Assembly (NCBI RefSeq): GCF_963678635.1
Contig: NC_087071.1
Coordinates: 2,970,365-3,034,364 of the forward strand
Direction: 5' to 3'
Length of the DNA stretch: 64,000 bases
Source: Symsagittifera roscoffensis
Taxonomy: Eukaryota; Xenacoelomorpha; Acoela; Convolutidae
A program made the position numbers and the translations under genes. Under the pieces are notes generated by a model. That model was not told where the DNA came from and did not search any database. It saw nothing but the letters and a program-made list of their open reading frames with translations. Numbering within the stretch: position 1 is the first letter of the stretch; each line of letters opens with the position of its first letter. Of this stretch, positions 12,601-23,000 are shown one piece after another.

Positions 12601-13145
12601 TCGATCTAGGTTTTTCTCTGTGGGGGGGGGGGGGGGGGTTTGGGGATGCGTGCTTGGATTTTTATTTTCAAAAATTTCGAAAACTTTGTCCACCTCCTTT
12701 CCAAGCTCTCACAAAGCCGTAAAAGACCGTTTTGTCACCAAAAATGGACATTTCAAATTAGTACAAAATAGTGCAAGTCTTTTGCTCCCTTACAACCCTC
12801 CTTCCCAACGTTTGCCCCCCCCCCCTCCCCCTCACTGAACCACTCCACCACCTGAACCACACTGAATCATCACCCAACCCCAACCCCCCTCCCCCAACCT
12901 GAACCACCACCATTCCACGGCACCTGAACCAACCCCCACCTGAACCAACAAAACCCTGCAGCTACACCTGATAAAACACCCCACCACGCCCCCACCACCT
13001 GACCCCCCCCCCCCACCCCACCTGACCGAGTTCAGGGGTAGGGTGGGTGTGAGCGAAGGGCTGGTTCATTTGGGCTCATGTGGGGGATGGCGGGGTAAAA
13101 AGGGGGAAATGGGCAAACATTGGGGGGGGGGGGGGGGGGGGGGGT
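12601..13145. repeat. G/C homopolymer and CACCTGAACC-rich low-complexity block
   Basis: A G17 run at 12622-12638, a C-rich segment (about 12815-13025) with repeated CACCTGAACCA words, and a long G run at about 13124-13144. CAACGTTTGCCCCC near 12808 is an imperfect inverse of GGGCAAACATTGGGG near 13113, so the block may be a foldback. G-quadruplex or i-motif formation is plausible. The frame at 12548-12838 crosses these tracts and is not credible as a gene. Confidence 0.75.
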
Positions 13146-13389
13146 TGTTGAAGGATAGTTGTTGAAAGAAACATAACTCAGTTATTGAGTAGCATAAAAA
13201 AGTCACAAAAATCAAAGTTGCGCAGAATAAAAGACATTATGTGGGTTGAGCTTCGCGTCTCAACAAAGTGGAAAAGTGGAAAACATCTATTTTATTTGGA
13301 TTTTGTGTCAGTGTCCACAAAAGTGAAAACAAAAATCTACTATAATGGTTTAAAAATGAAATTTGTTGCCTTGGAAATAGTTATAATAT

Positions 13390-13832
13390 CAGGGGCGGAT
13401 TTAGGGGGAGGCGAGGGGGGGATGGCGGACGCCCCCCCCCCCCCCCTCAGGGATTCGACCCACTGCTGACCCAAAGGGTCCCTCCCCCCTTTGTACTATT
13501 TTGAGATATCAATTTTTGGTGATGGACCCTAAAATTTTTCTAAAGGCACCTTCGGCGCCAATGTATACTCATTTTGAGGGGGTAGCGCGCGCCGAAAAAA
13601 CGCAATTTTTTGGTCAATAATTTCCAAAAAGTGCCTAAAAACGCCGTTTTTGGCCTGTTTTTTCAAAATTTTGCCTGCGGCGCAGAAAATATATCCAAAA
13701 ATAGGGACAAAACAGTGCTTTGGCAAAGCTCGAAAAATCAATTTGGTCGACCTAAAAAAAAGGTCAACAAAATTTTCGAAAATTTTTTGAAAATCCGCCC
13801 CCCCCCTCGAGAAAATCCTAGATCCGCCCCTG
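13390..13832. mobile_element. 443-bp hAT-type MITE
   Basis: Starts CAGGGGCGGATTTAGG and ends with the inverse of CAGGGGCGGATCTAGG, the terminal signature of hAT-superfamily elements. It is flanked by an 8-bp duplication (TATAATAT at 13382-13389 and AATAATAT at 13833-13840, one mismatch). Paralogous units B and C read straight through AATAATATCC without it. Non-autonomous, with no transposase frame. Relatives are at 4886-5117 and 47952-48262. Confidence 0.85.
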
Positions 13833-14907
13833 AATAATATCCTTTTTTTAACTGATAATAATCATTTTTTTTTGATTTTGTAGACACTGACAATGAAACT
13901 CATTTACAATCTATTTTTATTGGAATTCCAATGCGGGCCCTTACATGTCAATCTTTACTGTTTGTAAACATGTCAATCTTTACTGTTTGTAACAGAATCT
14001 TGAATTTCGAAATAATGCACGCATGGTAGGTACCCCCCGTCAAATTATGAATCAATGATCTGCAGGCTTAACTTTTTTGATCTCTGAATCTCGCACTAAA
14101 TCATTTTGTTGACAGTGGTGGCTGTGGCGGGGGTTGGGGTTAACAGAGTTCACTAATAGTATACAGATTTTTCTAATGAATGGAACCCATTTTTCAACAA
14201 ATAATTGACACAAACATTTTTCATCAAAGAAATCAGACAAACATTTTTCATCAAAGAAATCAGACAAACAGTTTTCAACAAGGAATTGAGTCACTCGCGG
14301 ATTGGTTTCGATGCCTTTTAAACATGCCATTCATTAACCAAAATTATTTATTGTACAATGTTAGCATTTGAGAATTTGGTTAAGTATTTTCATAATGGTT
14401 CACTGATGGAAAATTCGAGAATAACTGCTCTTAGTGGGGTTTTTTGAGGGTAATCTGTTCAGCCGGATTAGAATACTTTCCCACTTTTTATAGATCACAA
14501 AGCATGTCAGTTAAAAATAAACCTTTGAAGTGATTTTTAAATTCCAGATCTAGAAACAAAATAATTCACGGTAGGTTTTGATCCAATTGGGTTGAAAAAC
14601 TTTGCGATAATTAAATCCTTCCATTCTACTCATAGATTATGGCAAGTAATTCAGGTATGAATTTTTGGTATTTGGTGGCCCTTATCGGATTTCGCGCAAC
14701 CAAACTGTTTGTGAACGTCTATTTTTAGTAATCAAACTAACTCATAGTTGACTTTTCTGCTCGACTTGAAAGTTATTGCTGAATCAGTAAAAAAAATCAT
14801 GAAGATGGACATTGATGATTCATTCAATGAAAAATAATTTAGCGTTACTTAAGCGCTGGTTTCATAATTTTTAGAAGGTTGCAAAAAAGAAGGCCCCGCA
14901 GTAGATC

Positions 14908-14911
14908 GATT
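14908..14911. other. Target-site duplication (left), GATT
   Basis: GATT directly before the TG of the 5' LTR, matched by GATT at 33768-33771 after the CA of the 3' LTR. Collapsing the two gives the uninterrupted AGATCGATTCTACGTTC seen in copy B near 38650. Confidence 0.95.
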
Positions 14912-15319
14912 TGGAACCTGATCTAAACTATATTTTATGATTGGATAAATTAAATGTTTTACCAATGTAAAGTATTTAATATTAACCAATCATGATCCAT
15001 CTAACTAACAACCCACTTATTTGTAAGTGCTGAAGTTACTTGTAATTTCAGCACCAGAGAGATTTGAATTTAACTTAGAAATTAGTTGGACTCTCCCGAG
15101 CACTTCAGCAGCCGCAATAAACCAGTATACCCTAGATCTATTGAGCCTAGCAGAGACTAGTTAAACAACCTGAGACTAGATAGTATAAGAGTAAGATTAG
15201 GATCGGTATTAGACTAAGAAGTTGCACGAATCTATCCGGCCGAAAATAAGATAGCGTGACGAGCAGACGGTGTACCCTATCCGAAATTACTCTATGAGTT
15301 ACACTTCGGTCCTAACTCA
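14912..15319 (+). repeat. 5' LTR (408 bp)
   Basis: Starts TGGAACCTGATC and ends CGGTCCTAACTCA. Contains AATAAA at 15116-15121 and a TATTTAATA candidate TATA box near 14973. The word GAGACTAG occurs twice near 15153 and 15171. I saw no difference from the 3' LTR. Confidence 0.96.
15116..15121 (+). terminator. LTR poly(A) signal AATAAA
   Basis: Canonical AATAAA within the 5' LTR; the same hexamer is at 33564-33569 in the 3' LTR, where it would end the genomic transcript. Confidence 0.6.
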
Positions 15320-15321
15320 TC

Positions 15322-15344
15322 TGGTGCGACCATAAGTCTCGAAC
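15322..15344 (+). promoter_or_regulatory. Primer-binding site (tRNA)
   Basis: TGGTGCGACC starts 2 nt after the LTR. The complement of the 23-nt stretch ends in CCA and contains GTTCGAGAC, the T-loop pattern of a tRNA 3' end at the right distance (one nucleotide short). The tRNA species could not be assigned. Confidence 0.7.
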
Positions 15345-16572
15345 AAGACCTTACTAGATTAGAATTAACCAAAAATAGATTAGAAATTAGACAAAAACAT
15401 TTACAAAATGTTATACGACAATAATTTAATTGAAATGTCTCTCCGACTCAATAGATCAGAGCCAATATTCCGAACCATAATAGAACTACCCGGAATTGGA
15501 AGAAGACCTCGAACCAAAGACGACATACGACAAAGTAGAAACTTGCCGTATAGTTATATGATAGTTCGGCAAAAGCCAGAACAAACTTTTATATTTCGAA
15601 TACTACTTGCAATGAATTTAGATTTCCATTTGCAAACATAAAACCTTGAAGTTACTCTTCAAAATCATTTAAGGCGCTAAACAAAATTAATATTATACAA
15701 TAACGATTGATAAAAAGATCTAAGATCGTTTCCCTAAAACTCTGCAGTATTATACAAAACATGTTTGAAAAATATTTATTGGAAAACAAAAATAAAAATT
15801 AGTAGCATGACAATAAATGGTTAGTAATCATAAATCATCCTGTTGTTCCAGCTTCATCATCTAAAACATAACAGCAATCATCAACTCACTAACATCATAA
15901 AACACTAAATCTTTCCTTTACACACATTTAAAACTTTATTAAAACTTAAATTCACTTAATTTTAAAACCAGATCATCAAGGCTTATCCTTGGATCTTAAA
16001 TCATTTTCTACTTAATTAAATTTTAAATTTGATCATCAAGGCTTATCCTTGGATCAAACAGAACAACTTTGTTCTCCCCCACCCACTTAATTAGTGTCTA
16101 ACGACCTCAAACGTCGATTCACTACCCAACCCTTTCTAAAGACCCAAGACTAATAGAAATTTTTAAAACAAAACTAATCATTCAAATTAGGATAAACAGT
16201 GAAGAACTTCGGTTATTCATCCTTCACTTGACCCCCCCTCTTACCAGACCCAGGATAAATCTTAGACTTCGTAAGTTTAAAATAGTATCTAACGAACTAC
16301 TCGCGTTCTAATTATACCTGAACCTTGTGGATCGATTTACTATTCTCCAACCCTTGAACACAATCACTACCCCTAAGTAAGATTAAGTAAGTTAACACCT
16401 TAGCTTATACTAGTCACGAGAAAGTAAAAATCATTCTTCGGAATCGATATACTTTTCTCTCCAACCCTGAACAAATAGACCCAGGTTAAGCTAACCAAAA
16501 AATCGTAAGAACTAACAGTTTAAGAAAATAGAAATCATTTAACAACTTTTTGCATCCGTCATTCTAAACCTT
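15345..16572 (+). other. Long 5' leader of the LTR element
   Basis: About 1.2 kb without a conserved protein. A 77-codon frame at 15408-15641 starts with the first ATG after the primer site; it could be an upstream ORF but has no recognisable domain. Later parts contain repeated words around CTCCAACCCT-GAAC (near 16347, 16460) and a candidate splice donor TTC|GTAAGT at 16271. Packaging or dimerisation signals would be expected here. Confidence 0.6.
15971..16055 (+). repeat. Duplicated 25-bp stem-loop in the leader
   Basis: The 25-bp word beginning GATCATCAAGG and ending CCTTGGATC occurs at 15971-15995 and again at 16031-16055. Each copy can form a CAAGG/CCTTG stem with a 5-nt CTTAT loop. The two copies are perfect and 60 bp apart, which suggests a functional RNA element such as a dimerisation or packaging hairpin, though this is inference. 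Confidence 0.6.
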
Positions 16573-17040
16573 ATGTCATTTAAAAACCTAGGAAATAAAC
16601 AAACAATCATTTTACACAATTGTGAAATAGATAACAAAAAATACGACCTTGTAATCACACCTCATACACAAACAGTTGGATACATTCGAACAAAACGACA
16701 AACACTAAAGAGAAAAATAATAACTAAACAAAGACAAATAACACGAAAAAGATTTTCAAAAAATCGAAACGCATTTTCAGAATCAGAAACCAACAGTTTA
16801 GACGAACTTTACAAACTAAAAGAATCAATAGATAAAAATTACCCACTTCACGATCAATTATATTTTTCTGACTCAGAAACAACTTCAAATTCATCACAAA
16901 GAGGAAAAAGAAGAATAAAAAAACAGTACAAACACAAACCAGTACATCTATACAATTGGAATCAACCAATTCGACACATTAATAATTACATATTAACAGT
17001 CATCGAACGAAAAAATGAGTTCAACACACACCCCAGGTGA
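16573..17040 (+). CDS. Small basic ORF upstream of gag (155 aa)
   Basis: An ATG-initiated frame of 155 codons that overlaps the gag-pol start by 26 nt in a different register. Residues of about 38-66 are rich in Lys/Arg (KRQTLKRK, TRKRFSKNR) and could act as a nuclear-localisation or RNA-binding segment. Acidic serine patches (FSESET, FSDSET) follow, which look like kinase-type sites. No homologue is recognised. An extra ORF before gag is known from a few giant Gypsy lineages such as plant Ogre, but no similarity to that protein is claimed. It shares the element's A-rich composition. Confidence 0.6.
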   Translation: MSFKNLGNKQTIILHNCEIDNKKYDLVITPHTQTVGYIRTKRQTLKRKIITKQRQITRKRFSKNRNAFSESETNSLDELYKLKESIDKNYPLHDQLYFSDSETTSNSSQRGKRRIKKQYKHKPVHLYNWNQPIRHINNYILTVIERKNEFNTHPR

Positions 17041-20000
17041 CGAAACTCCAGATGATGATGAAATCTTTCCTTTTATAGTAGACGCAGATACTGATAGAGG
17101 ACAACACATATTTTGTCAAAATTTACTCGTAAATTTATTTGAACCCGGAATCAGTCCATGTAAAACAGAGTTCCCCGATGTAAAAATCAAAAGACAAATC
17201 ATAGATCACTACTTAAAAGATATATGCAACATAACACAACAGTATGGAATCTACTCCATAGAATTCACTTCCCCAAACCATAATAATAGAACATATACTA
17301 TTCAAACAGACGATCTTGATTTAGAATTTTCAAAAGTTTTTTCAGAATATATAAAAAGCATCCAATATCATAACTCACAAAGAGCAAACTCCATATTCAC
17401 CAATGAAGTTTTCGCAATAATATATAGTTATATTTCGATATTAGAAAACGAAATCCCACTAACAAATGTCTCACCGACAGAAACATCTAAACATTTGAAA
17501 GTACGACATGAAATTACACTACTCTCTAGTTATTTAAACATCATTAAAGAAAATTTCACGAAAGATGACGTTTCACAACATACCAAACACGATCTACAAA
17601 AAATTTTAGCATGGTTCATAATAGATTATTTCACACACAATATTGATTTAATTGCACAAGCAAGAAAAAATTTTAGACCCCAAAATTCGAACGATGATAC
17701 CGCTATCACAGAACAATCAGATTATGTTTGGGACCCCGAATGGTCTCATCACGCATTTATAAGCTTTCCACAATCAATCTCAAGTCAAGCAATAGGTACA
17801 ATATCTTACATAAGAGATTATGTAAGAGTAATACCATTAACAATTGATGCAACACCATTAAACTATAATACATTTTTACCCGATACACAAAATAATAGTT
17901 TAAACTCTACAGTTATACACAATGAAAACCTCAATGGAACTAGGAATCTTACTCAACAAGATATCCAGACACCATCACACTTCATAAATGAAGAAATTGT
18001 ACACACAACAACTACACAACAAAGTATTTCACCAATACGCCCAAATTTAACAACACAAAGAAATACAAACCCTTCACAAACACAGGTAACCTTACAATCA
18101 ACCGTTAAACCTTCGGTTGCTCCAAAATATTCCCATATGGATTACCAAACATACAGACCCATGACAATACCATCAAAAACACGCAAAACATTCACTAAAA
18201 ACAACTTTGCAGACCATAATTATAATTATACACATCCATCAAAAACAAATTATCAACCACAAAGGAATTTTAATCAATATACAAAACCTCGAAACTGGGA
18301 TAACCCAACGGCCCAATATAATTCCAAAAATTTTCAACCAAATCCTCCACAGGATCGCAGTGAAAATTACCCATTTTTTCAACAGAATAAAAATAAAAAA
18401 CAAACATCTTATCAAATGGATTATTTATCCTCAGATGACGATTTCTTACAACCAGATATATTTGCACCAAATACTCAAGAATATCGTAGACAAGGAATAC
18501 AGAGAACACGTACAAATCATAGAAATTTTTCTCCACAATCAATAGATGCACAACATCAACAACCAATTCAACAACAAAATCCAATTAATACACAATCTTT
18601 TCAACCAATTCAACAACAAAATCCAATGACTGCACACTCGTATCAAGCATCACAAATGCAAAATGAAATACCACTCCCATATTATCTCCAACAACATGAA
18701 ATAACAAGAAACCAACTTTCAAATTTTTCTCAAATGCCAAATGCAGCAGAATCATTACAAATGACAATGAATCCATACCTTATGGGTGGATCATCAATAA
18801 CATCAAACAAACCTTTAATGGTTTTCACAGGAACAGACCCTGAATACTCTGTAGAAGATTATTTAAATGCAGTAACAGCAAACCTGATTTTAAATATAGG
18901 ACCTGAACCAATTAATACGCCACTACATCAAAACTGGATACATCGACGCACAGCGTTGATACAAACAACCTTAGATGGCGCAGCCCAAAAATGGTTTTCA
19001 GTACTACCTCTAGAAATAAAATCAAACTGGAAAAGATTTACACAAGAATTTTCAAAAATGTTTGACTCCGAAAGAAACAAACAACAACAAAGAGTTTTAT
19101 GTAATGAAATTCGCAGATTACCAAACGAAACCATCAAGCAAATAGCAGTACGAATCGAAACACTAGTTCGAAAAGCATACTCACTAAATACACATGACTA
19201 TAAAAACACAAAGATGACAGAAATCTTAATGATGACCTTAACACCACAATTAAGGAAAATAGCAATAAAAAAGAGAGCATCCCATCCTTCTTCAATTCGA
19301 GAACCCGATTTAGATTTTCGAAAACTAGTAGACAAATTAGAACAAGCAGAAATCACGATGAAACTAGAAGAAACGGAAAATCTGAAATTACAATACGTTA
19401 ACAAAATTGAAACGACTCCCACTAATATTAATAATATACAGGAATCAGAAACAGACCTCGTTGAAAAAATCACTGAAATACTCAATATTTACGAAAAGAA
19501 CCCGAACTTTAAAGGCAAACCATCTTTCAAAAAATGGTGTAATTATTGCCGCCGATACGGACATAGTATTTCCGAATGTAGACAAAAACAGCAAGATAGT
19601 CAAAATAAACCTCAAAAATACAAAGAACCAAATAAATCATTCTATCAATATATGAAAAAAGATCAAAATCTACCAAACAAAAATGTATACAGCAACAACA
19701 GTTCAGGAAAACCACTTCCGAACAATACAAGTTATACAAGAAATCAATCCCCATATAACTCAAGTTATAGAGGAAGATCACCAGAACGAAGAAATACACA
19801 AAACTCATCACAAAATCACTACAATAGACCAAATAGTAGAAATAACTACTCCAGATCAAATTCAAATACACAACGATTTGTTTCTAGATCTAATTCCCAA
19901 TCAAGAAATAACTACTATCCAAACAACCAATCACGAAATTCATCATACAATAGGAATAGAAACTACTCCTATAATAGAAATAGAAGTTATTCAAACAACC

Positions 20001-23000
20001 GAAACCAGAATTACCCGAACAATCGATCAAGGAATAACTCATATAATAGATCGAACTATAACAGACCAAACAATAATTACCAAAACAGATCGCGAAATAA
20101 TTCACAAAATCGACACCCAAGTTATAATAATCGTTATAGAAATTATTCCCAATCACCACACCGGAATAATAATCACTATAATAACTCTAATAATCGTCAT
20201 AGAAGCAGTACACCTAAACATCAAAGACAAATCAATCAAGTACAAGCTAACCCAGAAACAACATCAGACCCCCCAGGTATTGATGACACAGTAACTGATA
20301 CGTTACAACTCAATCAAATAAACTGTACATCATCAGATTCAGAAAGTGATACTGAAAACACTCTTGCTATCAATATGATAAAAGTCGAAAATGACTATGA
20401 ATCTGTCATATATGAACAACCCTTTCCATCACATATATATGAAAATCAATCAGAATTTCTTCAAAATTATTACACTACACCCATAAATTCCACACCAACA
20501 ACGCAAGAAACAAATGCAAAAAATACTACAGAACAACCCAATCAAAATGTCAAAACAAAATGCTTGAATACAAACCACATCTACCAAAATATACAAAAAG
20601 AACAACCCAAAGAAAAAATCTGGACAATACCATTTCTCTTAGAAAGCCCAAGAAATAAAGAATTTCAACCACCAGACCTTGAAATAGATTTTTTAATTGA
20701 TTCAGGAGCAGAATCAAACATAATAAACATCCCCACATGGAATGAAATAAAAACTTTACATCCAAAGCTAACACCTCTTGAAACCTCCAGCAAACTAGCA
20801 ACAGCACAAGGATCAACATTGATAAACTACGGAAAAATCCAATTATTTCTCCTCCCTACCAGAACAATGGAGCAAAGTAAAATTCTAAACAAGCCATTTA
20901 AACAAATATTCCATATCACTGATATTAAATATAATATCATTGGAATACCATTTATTTCGAAGTATATACCAACAATTAACATCCTAAATAGTAAAATATT
21001 AATCAAAGATAAATATACAAATACAAAAGAAACATCCCTAACATTTTTTCAAAGATTAAACAAACAACCACCATTCTTTTCAAAATTTTATCCAATATAT
21101 AACCAACAAAGAAAACACCTGAAACCACTATCAGGAAACATATATAATTTTTCAATCAAACAAGTTCACCAATATGATAAAGAACAAAACAAACAAAAAT
21201 TTTATATGTCAGATTTTGAATTCAAACCTATTCATAAATTTTTCAAAATCACAATCTCATCAATAAAATATTTGAAAAATTCGAATTCAGATATTATTTC
21301 CTTACATGTCTATAACAACACACCTTACCAAGTAACATTACCTTTAGGACTTTTAGGATATTGTGAAACCAACGCTACAATATCACCAATACATGAAAAA
21401 GCCTATCGCGTAAATAATATACTCCAATTACTAGATATTTGCCAATCTACAATTCTTAATGAAGAATTATCTATAAATAATATAATAAGTAACGAAAACA
21501 GAAATACGGATTATTTCACAAAAACTCCATATTTCAAACCTACATTCAACATCAGTAACTACACAGAGGACCAACAAAAATTTTTAACAATGTTTAATTT
21601 CCAACATTCACAAATAACACAAGACGAATTCGAAAAGTTAGCCAAACAGCTAATTAAATATTCATCAGTCTATGCAACATCAAAATTCGATGTTGGCAAA
21701 ATCAGTTCATCACTACATCTCCCATTAAAACCAGACGCAGTTTTCAAAAAACAGAGAGCAAGTAAAGTACCAATTCACTTACATGATAAAGTAAACAGAT
21801 TACTCGATATTTTAGAACAGTACAATATTATATCACCAGTTAATAAAGAAGAACAACCAAAAGGCAACACATTCATCAACCCCGTTATCATTCTAGCTAA
21901 AGGAGAATCATTAAAAATCGTTCTCGATGCTAGATACCTCAATTCACTTATAGATGAATCAAAATGTAATTGGCCCATTGAACCAATACAAGTTATTTTA
22001 ACAAAAATAAACGGCAAATACTTTACAACCGCCGATATGAATAGTGCATACAATCAAATGCCACTAGATGAACAATCACGACGTTTAACACAATTTGTTA
22101 TCGGAAACCAACAATACGAATTTAACCGCTTATTCTATGGAATATCCATAGGACCAGCAGCATTTTCAGCTTTTATGAGCAAAATTTTTAGACCACTAAT
22201 ACTCAAGAAAAACGCAATCACCTATTTAGACGATGTTTTTATGCAATCACAAACAAAAGACGAAATGTTCAAAGTTTTAGAAAAATATCATCAAATACTT
22301 CAGAACGAAAATCTGAAGGCCGCCCCCGATAAATCACACTTCTTTTTGACAAGAGTTAAATTCTTAGGACATAACATAGAAAGAAAAACAATAACTCCAC
22401 TGAAATCACGCATTGACGCTATTCAAAAACTTCAACCACCAACAAATAAAAAGAAAATCCAAGAATTCCTTGGAATGTTAAACTTTTTAAGTAAATATGT
22501 TTATAAAATGCAATTATATCTACGACCATTTTACAATATCCTTAGACAACAAAATAATTTTGAATGGAATACAGAACATCAAGCACGATTCGAAGAAATA
22601 AAGAAACTTTTAACCGAACAAATTTCAAATACAATCCCAGACCCTGATCAACCATTTTATGCAATGTGCGATGCTTCGAACTTTGGCATCGGCGCAGCAC
22701 TATTACAATCACATAATGGTACAAATAAAATGAACCTGATATCAGCAAATTCCCGATTATTCACTCAAGCAGAGCTACGACTCTCAACTCTAATGAGAGA
22801 ATGCACAGCCATAATATATACACTGACAGAATATGAATTTCTGATACTTGGATCAAAACATCCAACAGTTCTATTCACAGACCACAAACCAATCATTTTT
22901 CTTTTCACACAGAAATCTAACCCAAACCACCGAGTTTACAGATTTCAACTAATTCTAATGAAATTTCCAAACTTACATATAGTTTGGACTGCAGGAAAAA

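Larger units (their letters stand above)
13308..14911. repeat. Tandem repeat unit, copy A, left part
   Basis: From GTGAAAACAAAAAT onward this matches copies B (37594) and C (42464). It runs to the GATT target site of the LTR element and resumes at 33768. It differs from B by the hAT MITE insertion and by extra copies of a 27-bp ATCAGACAAACA repeat near 14207-14285. Confidence 0.85.

Noticed and set aside
18270-20159. Several antisense frames of 63-114 codons and a +2-frame ORF of 203 codons over gag
   Set aside because: Low-complexity shadows of the Asn/Gln/Tyr-rich gag-pol codons; the real frame is the uninterrupted 2740-codon one.
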